Below, piece after piece: positions 41,640 to 50,530 of a DNA stretch of 64,000 nucleotides (position 1 is the stretch's first letter; the number at the start of each line of letters is the position of its first letter). The notes beneath the pieces were generated by a model that worked only from the letters and a program-made list of their open reading frames with translations, did no database searches and was not told where the DNA came from. This DNA comes from an uncultured bacterium. Lineage in GTDB: Bacteria > Acidobacteriota > Thermoanaerobaculia > Thermoanaerobaculales > Thermoanaerobaculaceae. The translations under genes and the position numbers were made by a program. The stretch lies in NCBI GenBank assembly GCA_937924755.1, contig CALEVZ010000013.1, positions 62,001 to 126,000 of the forward strand, read 5' to 3'.

Positions 41640-43319
41640 ATGCCGCGGATTCGCCTGCTGCCCGAAGCCGTCATTAACCGCATCGCCGCCGGCGAAGTGG
41701 TCGAACGCCCCGCCTCGGTGGTTAAGGAGTTGGTGGAGAACTCCCTCGATGCCGGCGCCACTGCCATCATCGTGCGTCTGCGCCAGGGCGGCCTGCGCTT
41801 GATTGAGGTCAGCGACGATGGCTGCGGCATGGACGGGGAGGATGCCCTCCTCGCCCTCGAGCGCCACGCCACCTCGAAGCTGGACAGCGACGCCCACCTC
41901 GACGCCATCACCACCCTGGGGTTTCGCGGCGAGGCCCTGCCCTCCATCGCCGCCGTGTCGCGGCTGGTGTTGGAAACCGCCGCCCAACCCGGCGAGGGCA
42001 CCCGCGTGGAGTGTGACTTCGGTGGCATCACCAGCGTCCGACCGGTTGCACGCCCTCCCGGCACTCGCATAGAGGTCACTGACCTCTTCGAGCGACTGCC
42101 CGCCCGCCGCAAGTTTCTGCGCAGTCCGGAGACCGAGCTGCGCCACGCCGTGGCATTGCTTACCGGACTGGCTCTCAGCCGGCCAGGTCTATCCTTCCTG
42201 CTGGTCCACAACGACCGGACGGTGTTCCACTTGCCTCCGGCCCGCGATCTCCTTGCGCGCCTGCCTGACCTCTACGGGCCCCGGCGTGCCGCCTCCATCA
42301 CCCCCCTGTCCCACCGGCAGGGTGAATGCCGCGTGACCGGGTTCCTCCTCACTGCCTCCTCGGCCCGCCAGATCACCCTGGCGGTCAACGGGCGGGTGGT
42401 GCGCGATCGCCTCCTCACCGCCGTGGCCCACCGCGCCCTGCGGGGCAGTTCGGGGCTGCTGCAAATGGAGGGGTTCGTTCATCTGGAGGTGCCGGCGCAG
42501 GCGGTGGACGTCAACGTCCATCCCGCCAAGGCCGAGGTTCGCTTTGCCGACCCCTCGCGCGTCGCGGCGCTGCTCACCGAGGCCCTGGCCATCGCTCTGG
42601 CCCGATCCCGCGGACCCACCGACGTGCGCCGCATCCTCCCCGCTCCGCCTCGTCCCTCGCCCCCCGCCGCCTTGCCCCTCTCCTACCCCCCCGCCCCGGC
42701 ACCTCCGCTGGTGGCCGAGGCAGCCCCCGCTCCCCCCGCTCCGACAGGGGTGACGCCCTGGGGGCGCCTGGTGGGGCAGTATCGGGGTACCTATCTGGTG
42801 GTGGAAGACGCGGATGGGCTCCTGCTGATCGACCAGCACGTCGCCCACGAACGGGTGCTGTACGAGGAACTCCTCGACCGCGACGCCGCGGTTGCCCTGC
42901 AGCCGCTGCTCATCCCCTTGGTGGTCGATCTGCGGCCCGAACACGCGGCGCTGGCCATGGAGCTGCAAGACGAGCTGCGCTCCCTGGGGCTGGAGCTGGA
43001 GCCGTTGTCGGGAACCGCCGTGCGCATCGTCGCTGCCCCGCCGGGCTTCTCTCCCAGCGCGCTGGAGCGCAGCCTGCCGGTGCTCCTCGCCGACCTGGAC
43101 TCAGGCATCGCGCCGGGTGAGACCCTTCGCCAGCGGGCTGCTGCCTCTTTGGCCTGCCACGCCGCGGTGAAGAAGAACGACCCTCTCACTCCCGCCGAAG
43201 CCGAGCACCTGCTGGCGCGCCTGGCACGCGCTCAGGATCCCCACCGCTGCCCCCACGGCCGTCCCATCGCCCTGCGCCTCCCCCACGTCGAGATCGAGCG
43301 TCGCATCGGGAGGACGTAG
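41640..43319 (+). CDS. mutL: DNA mismatch repair protein MutL (endonuclease type)
   Basis: A 559-residue mismatch repair factor. The N-terminal GHKL ATPase has INRIAAGEVVERPASVVKELVENSLDAG, the DDGCGMD loop and HATSKL with GFRGEAL. After a Pro/Ala-rich linker (~350-385) comes the dimerisation/endonuclease domain: DQHVAHERVLYEE from residue 398 is the metal-binding nuclease motif, ACHAAVKKNDPL follows, and CPHGRP is near 537. Retention of these motifs indicates a nicking MutL, as in bacteria that lack MutH. The start at 41640 gives the canonical N-terminus. Confidence 0.96.
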   Translation: MPRIRLLPEAVINRIAAGEVVERPASVVKELVENSLDAGATAIIVRLRQGGLRLIEVSDDGCGMDGEDALLALERHATSKLDSDAHLDAITTLGFRGEALPSIAAVSRLVLETAAQPGEGTRVECDFGGITSVRPVARPPGTRIEVTDLFERLPARRKFLRSPETELRHAVALLTGLALSRPGLSFLLVHNDRTVFHLPPARDLLARLPDLYGPRRAASITPLSHRQGECRVTGFLLTASSARQITLAVNGRVVRDRLLTAVAHRALRGSSGLLQMEGFVHLEVPAQAVDVNVHPAKAEVRFADPSRVAALLTEALAIALARSRGPTDVRRILPAPPRPSPPAALPLSYPPAPAPPLVAEAAPAPPAPTGVTPWGRLVGQYRGTYLVVEDADGLLLIDQHVAHERVLYEELLDRDAAVALQPLLIPLVVDLRPEHAALAMELQDELRSLGLELEPLSGTAVRIVAAPPGFSPSALERSLPVLLADLDSGIAPGETLRQRAAASLACHAAVKKNDPLTPAEAEHLLARLARAQDPHRCPHGRPIALRLPHVEIERRIGRT

Positions 43320-43323
43320 CTGC

Positions 43324-43329
43324 TAGACT
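43324..43329 (+). promoter_or_regulatory. Candidate -10 element (TAGACT) of the solute-binding protein gene
   Basis: TGCTAGACT is an extended -10 form, with its hexamer ending 11 bases before the ATG at 43341. There is no ribosome site, so leaderless or nearly leaderless initiation is possible. Its spacing is longer than in the other cases. Confidence 0.3.
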
Positions 43330-43340
43330 CTCCCCCACCC

Positions 43341-44561
43341 ATGGAGACCGGGAGCGGGACGCGGCGTCGGGGATGGAGGGCGATGCTGGTCGTCGCGGTC
43401 GTCGCCATCGTGACGTCCTGCGGCGACGAGCGGGAACGCCAGGTGCGCCTGAAGGTCGGAACCTTCTGGGGAGGAGCTGCGGCGGAGGCCCTGGGTGAGG
43501 AGATTCGCCTGGCCTGCCAGGATCTCGAGGCCGTGGATGCGGAGGTCCAGCTGTTCAACCTGAGCTCGCTGCATGAGCGGCTGCTCAGCGAAAGCGGCAC
43601 GGACTCCGGCAGCGGCCTGGACCTGGCCCTCATCCCCAACGACTGGTTCGGGGTCCTCACCGAACGCGCACTGATCGGCGAGCTTCCGGCTCACCAGGCG
43701 AACGTGTTGCGTGAGCGTTTGTTGACCGAAGCGCTTCAGGCCGTCTCCCAGGACGATCGACTCTTCGGCTATCCGATCAGCGCCGAGGTGTTGGTGTTGA
43801 TCTACAACCCCAAACTGTTGCCCCAGGAGCCGAAAACTTTAGACGACATCTTTTCGGTGCCGCTGGCGTCCGGCATCGTGCCGTTCAGCATCGATCTCGC
43901 CAACATCTATCACCTGGCGGCGCTGCTGTCGTCGTATCAGGGGAGCGTGTCCCGAGTCGACGGCTCGTTCGCGTGGGACCCGGCGGCGGCGGTCAAGGTC
44001 TTTCGCTCGCTGGCCCCCCTGTGGAACAACCCCGATGCCCGGGCCATCGCCACGGCCACCGATCCCGCTTCCCTCCACGTTCAGCTCTTCGCCGAAGAGC
44101 GCCTGGCCAGCTTCGTGGCGGGGCCCTGGCTGATTCCGGCGCTGGCCAGCGCCGGGCGACTTTATGCGGTGGCACCCATTCCTCCCTTCCGCGACTCTCG
44201 CCATCCCGCTCGCGCCCTGGTCGGCTACCAGAGTCTGGTGGTGATCCGCCAGTCACCCTGGGCTGACCTGGCCCACGACGTGGCGCTGCGCCTTCTCAAC
44301 CTTGAGTCACAGCTCCATCTGGCGGCGAGGACGGCGCGCCTGCCCGTCGTGCGGGGCGCCTTCACCAGCGGTGCGGCCACGGCCAACCCGGCCTCCCTCG
44401 GATTCCTGCGAGCTATGGAAAACGGTCAGATTATGCCCTCCGCCGCGGTCTGGGAACAGGGCCTCCGAACCGCCGGGGGGCGGCTGCGCGCCGCGGTGCG
44501 CGCCCGCGCCGCAGACCCCCTCTCGTTGCTCCTTTCCGACCTCGCCGAGGGCGTATCGTGA
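43341..44561 (+). CDS. Solute-binding lipoprotein (extracellular sugar-binding type)
   Basis: A 406-residue lipoprotein with the fold of ABC solute-binding proteins of the maltose family. A basic N-terminus (GTRRRGWRA), hydrophobic core and lipobox AIVTSC place the lipidated cysteine at 27. LALIPNDWFG, GYPISAEVLVLIYNPKLLP and FVAGPWLIPAL match the hinge and binding-lobe signatures. No permease or ATPase gene is nearby. Its stop overlaps the start of an HD-GYP receptor gene (GTGA), so it may act as that receptor's periplasmic sensor instead of in transport. Ligand unknown. Confidence 0.88.
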   Translation: METGSGTRRRGWRAMLVVAVVAIVTSCGDERERQVRLKVGTFWGGAAAEALGEEIRLACQDLEAVDAEVQLFNLSSLHERLLSESGTDSGSGLDLALIPNDWFGVLTERALIGELPAHQANVLRERLLTEALQAVSQDDRLFGYPISAEVLVLIYNPKLLPQEPKTLDDIFSVPLASGIVPFSIDLANIYHLAALLSSYQGSVSRVDGSFAWDPAAAVKVFRSLAPLWNNPDARAIATATDPASLHVQLFAEERLASFVAGPWLIPALASAGRLYAVAPIPPFRDSRHPARALVGYQSLVVIRQSPWADLAHDVALRLLNLESQLHLAARTARLPVVRGAFTSGAATANPASLGFLRAMENGQIMPSAAVWEQGLRTAGGRLRAAVRARAADPLSLLLSDLAEGVS

Positions 44562-46264
44562 AGCTGCGGGGGCAACTCATCTTGTCCCACGTGGTGTTGG
44601 TCCTCACCGGCACCCTCCTGATCGGCACGGTCAATCTCTTCCTGGCGCTGCGCAGCACGGCGGACTCGGAGAAGCTGGCGCTGGCCAGAACCGCTGCCGT
44701 CGGGGCGAACCAGCTCCAGCAGCGCCTCGATGCCCTGCGCCGGGCCGCCCACGAATCCGCCACCCTGGTCACCAGGCTTCCGGAGGGCTCGCCGGTGGGG
44801 GCCACGGTCGCCCTCAACGAGCTGTTGCAACGTTACCGCTGCGAGCGGGTCGAGGTGTTCACCGGTCTCAGCCGGTCCGCCAGCGCGTACCGCTGGGAAC
44901 GCGGCTCCGATCCGTTGCTGCACACCCACTGGCTCCCCGCCGAGCCGCGGGTGGCAACGCGCATTGCCAGCGGACAGGACGCCACCTGGGTGCAGAGTGG
45001 CGGCAGCGGCCCGGCGAGCCTGAAGGTCTGTGTACCCGTACCGGCAACGCACGCCGGGCAGAAAAAGTGGGTGGTCGTCACCGAACCCCTGGATGGACTG
45101 CTGCTTTCCACCCTTGCCCCGGGGGTGGCGTCGGTGGCGCTGCTGGCGGGCGACCGCCTGCTGTCGCGCTGGCCCGCCCCGGCGACCGGTGCGCCAGAGG
45201 GGTCCGCAACAGCCAAGACCCCTCTCGCCGCCGGAGGATTCGAAAGGTTCTTCGAGCCGGTTCGGGCGAGCCGTGCCATCACAGTGCTGGACAGCGGCCA
45301 GCCACTTTCCCTCCGCCTCGAGGACCCCGCCGTCGCCTCCGCCGTCGCCCTGACGCGCAGCGTACGGGCGTGGTTCCTCATTGCTCTGGGGGGACTGCTG
45401 GTGGCCGGCGTGCTGGGCAGCGGCGTGGCCGCCCGCTTGCTGGCGCCACTGCAAGCGTTGCTGGATGGCACGGCGGCGATGGCCCGCGGCCACCTCATGG
45501 TTCGCCTCCCGCCCCAGGGCAGGAACGAACTGGGAGCATTGACCGTCGAATTCAACCGCATGGCCGACGAGCTGCGGCGGACCTACATGGGGGTCATCGC
45601 CACCCTGGCCGAAGTGGTGGAAGCGAAGTCCCATTTCACCCGCGAGCATATCGAGCGGGTGGAGCGCCTCGCCATGGCAACCGCCGACGCCCTGGAGCGG
45701 CGTGGATGGGCGCGGTTTTCCAGCCAGCGACGCTTTACCCTGTCGGTGGCGGCAGTGCTGCACGACGTGGGCAAAATCTCAATCTCCGGAGATATCCTCA
45801 ACAAGAGCGGTCCCTTGGACGACGGCGAACGACGGGAAATCCTCACCCACCCCGAGCGGGGAGCCCTCATCGTCGAACGCATGGGCAAGCTGGGGGCAGC
45901 CGCCGAAATCATCCGCTGTGCCCACGAACACTTCGACGGGTCGGGCTATCCCCGCGGCCTCAAGGGAGAGGAGATCCCCATCGAGGCACGCATCATCCTG
46001 GCCGTGGACGCCTACGACGCCATGACCGCCGACCGCCCCTACTCCCAGCGCCGCAGCCCTGAGGAGGCGATCGCCGAGCTGCGAGCCGAAGCTGGCCGGC
46101 AATTCGATCCAGTGGTTGTCGAGGCATTGATCGACGCCGTGCAAGCGAGCCCCGACCGCTGGGCGGCGTCTTCCAGCGATACGGGGCTGTACCGACTCTT
46201 GAATTCGGACAACTTTAGCACGCCCAGTGACTTCAATGCCCTCCCTCGGGTTGGCCGAGGATAG
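44558..46264 (+). CDS. Membrane HD-GYP phosphodiesterase with HAMP domain
   Basis: A 568-residue receptor predicted to degrade cyclic di-GMP. A first helix at about 7-29 and a periplasmic sensor to about 265 are followed by a second helix (WFLIALGGLLVAGVLGSGV). A HAMP segment comes next, then an HD-GYP domain: VLHDVGKI near 400 and HEHFDGSGYPRGLKGEEIP near 456, followed by ILAVDAYDAMTADRPYS. All metal-binding His/Asp and the GYP loop are present, so activity is likely. The GTG start overlaps the binding-protein stop. The 3' end overlaps the convergent mutase gene by 32 bases. Confidence 0.93.
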   Translation: MKLRGQLILSHVVLVLTGTLLIGTVNLFLALRSTADSEKLALARTAAVGANQLQQRLDALRRAAHESATLVTRLPEGSPVGATVALNELLQRYRCERVEVFTGLSRSASAYRWERGSDPLLHTHWLPAEPRVATRIASGQDATWVQSGGSGPASLKVCVPVPATHAGQKKWVVVTEPLDGLLLSTLAPGVASVALLAGDRLLSRWPAPATGAPEGSATAKTPLAAGGFERFFEPVRASRAITVLDSGQPLSLRLEDPAVASAVALTRSVRAWFLIALGGLLVAGVLGSGVAARLLAPLQALLDGTAAMARGHLMVRLPPQGRNELGALTVEFNRMADELRRTYMGVIATLAEVVEAKSHFTREHIERVERLAMATADALERRGWARFSSQRRFTLSVAAVLHDVGKISISGDILNKSGPLDDGERREILTHPERGALIVERMGKLGAAAEIIRCAHEHFDGSGYPRGLKGEEIPIEARIILAVDAYDAMTADRPYSQRRSPEEAIAELRAEAGRQFDPVVVEALIDAVQASPDRWAASSSDTGLYRLLNSDNFSTPSDFNALPRVGRG

Positions 46265-47591
46265 CCAGCAGCTTCCCCTTGGCCTGCTCGCGCAACTCCG
46301 GTGTACGGGCCTCCAGGACCAGGCGCAGCAGCGGCTCCGTGTTGGAGGGGCGAACGTTGAACCACCAGTCGGCGAACTCCACGCTGACGCCGTCGATGGT
46401 GTCGATCTTGCCGTCCTTGAACTCCTCCGCCAGGCGGCGGATCATCCCCTCCTTGTCCTCAACGTGGAAGTTGATTTCACCGGTGCCGGCGTAACGGCGT
46501 AGCGGCGCCAGCAACTCGCCTAGCAAGCTGCCCCGCCCACGCAGCACGTTGAGCACCTCCACCACGGTGATCAGGGAGGAGTCGGCGAAGTAGTTCTCCC
46601 GATAGTAGAAGTGCCCCGCCAGCTCGCCCCCAAAGGGCGAGTCCAGCCGCCGCATGGTGGCCTTCATGAAGGAGTGCCCCACCCGCTCTCGCACCGGCAC
46701 TCCCCCGGCCGCTTCGATCGCCTCCCGGGTTGCCCAGGATGAGCGAATATCGTAGACGATGGCCGCCCCCGGGAAACGGCGCAGGATCTCCGGCGCCAGC
46801 AGGGCGGTGATGAGGTCCGCCCCCACGGTCACCCCCCCCTCATCCACGAAGATGGCGCGATCGGCGTCGCCGTCGAAGGCGACGCCCAGGGCGCAGTGAT
46901 GCTCCAGGATCGCCCCCTTGAGATCGCGAAGGTTTTCCTCCTTCAGGGGGTTGGCTTCATGGTTGGGGAAGTTCCCATCCAGCCCGAAAAATAGGGGCAC
47001 CAGCTCGATGTTCAGTTCTTTTAAAAGGTTCTGGTACAGGGTTGCCATCCCGTTGGCCACATCCACCGCCACCTTCAGGCGCGGCTCTTGGTGGCGAAGG
47101 AAACCTAGGACGTGCCGGCGGTACGCCTCGCCGATGTCCCGCCGCTCGATGCTGGCGTGGGGCTCGGGCGGAGGCGGGGGTTGCCGGCGGACCAGCTCTT
47201 CGATGACAGTGATGCCCGAGTCGCTGGACACCGGGATGGCGTCCCTTCGACTCAGTTTGAAGCCGTTGTAGGCGGGAGGGTTATGGCTCGCGGTCACCTG
47301 GATTCCGCCGGAGGCCTGCAGGGCACCCACTGCAAAGTAGTTCATTGGGGTGGTGGCCAGGCCGATATCAATCACGCCCAGGCCGGCGGTGCGCAGCCCG
47401 TCGCTCAGCGCCGCCACCAGGCGCGGCGAAGAGCTGCGCATGTCGCGGCTCACCACCACCCTGGCGCCGCGGGCCAGATCGTCGTCATCGAGGATCGCCC
47501 GATAATGGTACCCGACCGCATAGGCCAGGTTTTCGTCCAGCTCCTGGGGATACAGTCCACGAACGTCGTACGCCTTGAACACCCCTGCCAT
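46233..47591 (-). CDS. Phosphomannomutase/phosphoglucomutase
   Basis: Moves phosphate between C1 and C6 of hexoses, supplying sugar nucleotides. The 452-residue protein has the phosphoserine loop TASHNPPAYNG (Ser102), the metal loop FDGDADRAI near 236, GGELAGHFYY and NVRPSNTEPLLRL near the C-terminus. The YDVRG start and overall length match bacterial AlgC/ManB-type enzymes with dual specificity. The ATG at 47591 has CGGAGG upstream. Its neighbours, a reductase and a glycosyltransferase, are consistent with envelope polysaccharide or lipid work. Confidence 0.93.
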   Translation of the reverse strand: MAGVFKAYDVRGLYPQELDENLAYAVGYHYRAILDDDDLARGARVVVSRDMRSSSPRLVAALSDGLRTAGLGVIDIGLATTPMNYFAVGALQASGGIQVTASHNPPAYNGFKLSRRDAIPVSSDSGITVIEELVRRQPPPPPEPHASIERRDIGEAYRRHVLGFLRHQEPRLKVAVDVANGMATLYQNLLKELNIELVPLFFGLDGNFPNHEANPLKEENLRDLKGAILEHHCALGVAFDGDADRAIFVDEGGVTVGADLITALLAPEILRRFPGAAIVYDIRSSWATREAIEAAGGVPVRERVGHSFMKATMRRLDSPFGGELAGHFYYRENYFADSSLITVVEVLNVLRGRGSLLGELLAPLRRYAGTGEINFHVEDKEGMIRRLAEEFKDGKIDTIDGVSVEFADWWFNVRPSNTEPLLRLVLEARTPELREQAKGKLLAILGQPEGGH

Positions 47592-47671
47592 GTCATCCTC
47601 CGCCGGGCAGCATAGCCCAGCCGCCACCTCGCCGCGAATGCTCGGCAAGCTGCCACCGCACCATCTGCCGG

Positions 47672-48394
47672 CTACGCCCCGATCCCCCCGTCCACCCGGA
47701 TGGCGGCACCGGTGATGTACGAGCTCGCCGGAGAGGCGAGAAAGCGCACCACCGCCGCGACCTCTTCGGCTCTCCCAAGCCGCCCCAGGGGCACCTCGGC
47801 CATCGCCTCTCGCCGCCGTTTCTCCGGCAGTGCCCGCACCAGATCGGTATCGATCCAACCCGGAATCACCACGTTGGCGGTGACCCCCCAGCGGCCCACC
47901 TCCCGCGCCAGGGCGCGGGTGAAGGCGACGAGCCCCCCTTTGGCGGCGGCGTAGTTGGTCTGCCCGGCTTGGCCCAGCACCCCACTGAGCGAGCCGATGT
48001 TGATGATCCGCCCGCAGCGGCGCTCCAGCATCCCCCGCAGGCATCCCCGCGTCATCCGGTAGGTGCCGGTGAGGGCAGTTTCCACCACCACCCGCCAGTT
48101 ATCTTCACCCATCAGCAGCAGGTGGCCGTCGCGCAGCACCGCGGCGTTGTTGACCAGCACGGTCACGGGTTCGGCGTCCAGCTCCCGCAGCACCTCGGCC
48201 ACGCTCGCCGCGTCGGTCAGATCGCAGCGACGGGCCACCGCCTGACCACCCCTGGCGGTCACCGCCCCGACGACCTCCGCGGCAGCGTCGTCGCGGCAGC
48301 GGTAGAGGAACAGCACGCGGTATTCGCTGGCGAGCGCCTCGACGATGGCTCGCCCGATACCTCGCGACCCTCCGGTGACCACCGCAGTGTCCAT
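47672..48394 (-). CDS. 3-oxoacyl-ACP reductase-like SDR
   Basis: A 240-residue SDR closely resembling FabG. It has VVTGGSRGIGRAIVEAL, LVNNAAVLRD, IINIGSLSG with the catalytic Ser, and NYAAAKGG with the Tyr-Lys pair. NVVIPGWIDTDL and the C-terminal ITGAAIRVDGGIGA complete it. It may serve fatty acid synthesis or a secondary pathway, as no acyl carrier protein gene is adjacent. The ATG has GGGGGAGAGGAG upstream. Confidence 0.9.
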   Translation of the reverse strand: MDTAVVTGGSRGIGRAIVEALASEYRVLFLYRCRDDAAAEVVGAVTARGGQAVARRCDLTDAASVAEVLRELDAEPVTVLVNNAAVLRDGHLLLMGEDNWRVVVETALTGTYRMTRGCLRGMLERRCGRIINIGSLSGVLGQAGQTNYAAAKGGLVAFTRALAREVGRWGVTANVVIPGWIDTDLVRALPEKRRREAMAEVPLGRLGRAEEVAAVVRFLASPASSYITGAAIRVDGGIGA

Positions 48395-48541
48395 CAGCTC
48401 CTCTCCCCCGGCCCCCGTGAACCACCCACCACCAGTCCTCGCCGACGCGCAGGCATCCTAGTCAGCTTGCTGCACCGTGACAAGAACTAAGGATTAGTCG
48501 GCGACCAGGCAACGACGGGAGGTCTATTGCCGCGCGGGAGG

Positions 48542-49327
48542 CTAGCCCGCGTGGCGCTGCCGCCACGCCTCGGGCCCCGGGTCAACCCGCAAATCCCCTT
48601 CATCAACCTTGAACCGCACCGCCGACAGCACGATGTGCACGGTGTCGGCGAGCGGCCGGTAGTGGGAGACGGCACCGTCATAGATGACCTTGACAGGCAC
48701 GTGGGCAAAGGAGGCGCGCAACTTCCCGCAGCGCACCAGGATCTCGGTATCGATGGCGTACCTGTTGGCCACCAGCCTCATGCGCCGCAGCAGGCTGGCC
48801 GCGACGAGGCGAAACCCGCACTGGGAGTCCTCCAGGGGGTAACCGGTCATCAGCTCCAACGCCCGCGTCCCCAGAAAGTTCGTCCAGTACCGCTTCGCCG
48901 GGATGGCGCGCCAGTTCCATAGGCGGTTGCCCAGCACCAGTTCCGCCCCCTCGGCGGCGGCGGCGAGGAACGCCGGGATGTCCGCCGGCGCATGCTGCCC
49001 GTCCCCGTCGAGCATCAGGACGTGGGTCACCGGCCGCCCCAGCAGGACCTCGAGGCCCGTCCGCACCGCTGCCGCCTTGCCGGCGTTTTGCCCATGGGTG
49101 ATCACCTCCGCCCCGGCGGCAAGCGCTTCGGCACCGGTTCCATCGCCGGAGCCATCGTCAACCACCAGTACCGTGGCCAGGTAGTCGCGGACTCCCGTCA
49201 CCACCCGACCGATCTTGCCGGCGCAGTTGTAGGCCGGAATGAGCGCAGCCACTTCCAAACGGTGTGTGGCGACGTTTTCCCCCTCGGCCCCCACCCCCGG
49301 GGGTGCCAACCCATGGTCTAGCCCCAC
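48542..49327 (-). CDS. Family 2 glycosyltransferase
   Basis: A 261-residue GT-A glycosyltransferase of the DPM1/polyprenyl-phosphate type. AALIPAYNCAGKIG, VLVVDDGSGDGTG, NAGKAAAVRTGLE and the metal-binding LMLDGDGQHAP motif are clear, followed by SQCGFRLVAA. No membrane helices are seen, so it is likely cytoplasmic or peripheral. The GTG at 49327 overlaps the end of the upstream methyltransferase gene and has GAGGAG upstream; the open frame further left is Gly/Pro-rich and not family-like. Confidence 0.9.
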   Translation of the reverse strand: MGLDHGLAPPGVGAEGENVATHRLEVAALIPAYNCAGKIGRVVTGVRDYLATVLVVDDGSGDGTGAEALAAGAEVITHGQNAGKAAAVRTGLEVLLGRPVTHVLMLDGDGQHAPADIPAFLAAAAEGAELVLGNRLWNWRAIPAKRYWTNFLGTRALELMTGYPLEDSQCGFRLVAASLLRRMRLVANRYAIDTEILVRCGKLRASFAHVPVKVIYDGAVSHYRPLADTVHIVLSAVRFKVDEGDLRVDPGPEAWRQRHAG

Positions 49328-50517
49328 GAGTTCTCCTCCTCTGCGAGTCCCCCCGGGCGGGGCCGTCCCCCCGGCGGCGAACCGCCGTGGAGATCGTAGC
49401 GCACATACCGACACTCCAGAGGTCCATTGTAAAGGACGAACCGATGCGCCGGTCGCAGGCGGAGCCGGGCCAGCAGCACCGGCGCACCGGCGAGGATCCA
49501 GGCGCTACATCCCCCGGCGGCGCGCCGCAGCGCCTGCCCCAGTTCCAGGTAAACCTCGTCCAGGGTGCCTTGCTCACCCAGCCGCACACCGTAGGGTGGA
49601 TTCGTCACCACGAGCGACCCCGAGGGCAAGTCCGGCATGTCCCGCAGGCGCCGTCGGGATACCTTCACGGCCGGCGCCACCCCGGCCTCGCGGGCGTTGC
49701 GCTGGGTCGCCCGCACTGCCGCCTCGTCGGCGTCGGACGCCAGGATCGGCAGGGGCGCCGGCCGGCGCCGATCCCACAACTCCTGGCGGAGCCGATGACC
49801 GATCCTCTGGTCCAGCCACCCCCATCGCTCCATGGCAAAGGACCGCCGCAGCCCCGGCGCCGTCCGAGTCGCCAGCAGCGCTCCCTCGATGGCGATGGTA
49901 CCGGTGCCGCACATGGGGTCGCAGAGCGGTGCTTCGCCCGTGTATCCCGCCAGCAGCAAAAGGCCGGCGGCCAAAGACTCGGACAGCGGCGCCGGCCCTC
50001 CCCGTGGCCGATAGCCGCGGTGGGACAGCGGCTCGCCGGAGCTGTCGAGGCCGATGGAGCTCTCGTCAACTCCCAGGTGCAGGTGGACGCGTACATCGGC
50101 GTCGCTGCGATTCACGTCCGGGCGCCATCCCAGCCGCGCCCGCAGGCGGTCGACGATGGCGTCCTTGACCACCAGGGCAGCGAAACGACCATCGCGGAAC
50201 GCCGCCGCCCTGCCAGCCACGTCCACGGCGATGGTTTGGCCTCGGCCGACGAGCTCCTCCCACGCCACGCCGGCCGCCAAGGCGTACAGCGCCTGGCGAT
50301 CGCCAGCCGGTCCGCCGGCCAGCGGGAGGAGTACCCGGATGGCGGTGCGCAGCTCCAAGTTGGCACGCAGCAGGAGATCAATGCCCCCCCGGAAACGAAC
50401 CATGCCCCGACCGGCTTCTACCTCCCCGCCGCCCAGGGCTTTAAGTTCCTCGGCCAGGACCTGCTCCAGCCCGCGCGAGCAGGTGGCTACCAGCGTCAGC
50501 GACCTCTCATTCATCAC
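49318..50517 (-). CDS. THUMP-domain rRNA/tRNA guanine-N2 methyltransferase (RlmL-like)
   Basis: A 399-residue AdoMet-dependent RNA methyltransferase. A THUMP RNA-binding region spans the first ~160 residues (ATCSRGLEQVLAEELKALGG at the start). The catalytic domain has LCDPMCGTGTIAIEGALLAT, SDADEAAV and the TNPPYGVRLG active-site loop. It matches the RlmL N-terminal half/YpsC group. The first codon is either GTG 50517 or ATG 50514; neither has a ribosome site. A TACTGT hexamer 7 bases before GTG 50517 favours that start as leaderless. Confidence 0.9.
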   Translation of the reverse strand: MMNERSLTLVATCSRGLEQVLAEELKALGGGEVEAGRGMVRFRGGIDLLLRANLELRTAIRVLLPLAGGPAGDRQALYALAAGVAWEELVGRGQTIAVDVAGRAAAFRDGRFAALVVKDAIVDRLRARLGWRPDVNRSDADVRVHLHLGVDESSIGLDSSGEPLSHRGYRPRGGPAPLSESLAAGLLLLAGYTGEAPLCDPMCGTGTIAIEGALLATRTAPGLRRSFAMERWGWLDQRIGHRLRQELWDRRRPAPLPILASDADEAAVRATQRNAREAGVAPAVKVSRRRLRDMPDLPSGSLVVTNPPYGVRLGEQGTLDEVYLELGQALRRAAGGCSAWILAGAPVLLARLRLRPAHRFVLYNGPLECRYVRYDLHGGSPPGGRPRPGGLAEEENSWG

Positions 50518-50524
50518 CGGGGCT

Positions 50525-50530
50525 ACAGTA
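50525..50530 (-). promoter_or_regulatory. Candidate leaderless -10 element (TACTGT) of the RlmL-like gene
   Basis: TACTGT on the minus strand ends 7 bases before GTG 50517. No ribosome site is present. Confidence 0.4.

Noticed and set aside
44302-46062. A 586-codon frame overlapping the binding protein and HD-GYP genes
   Set aside because: Arg/Pro/Ala-rich sequence out of frame with two well-supported genes; no ribosome site or motif.
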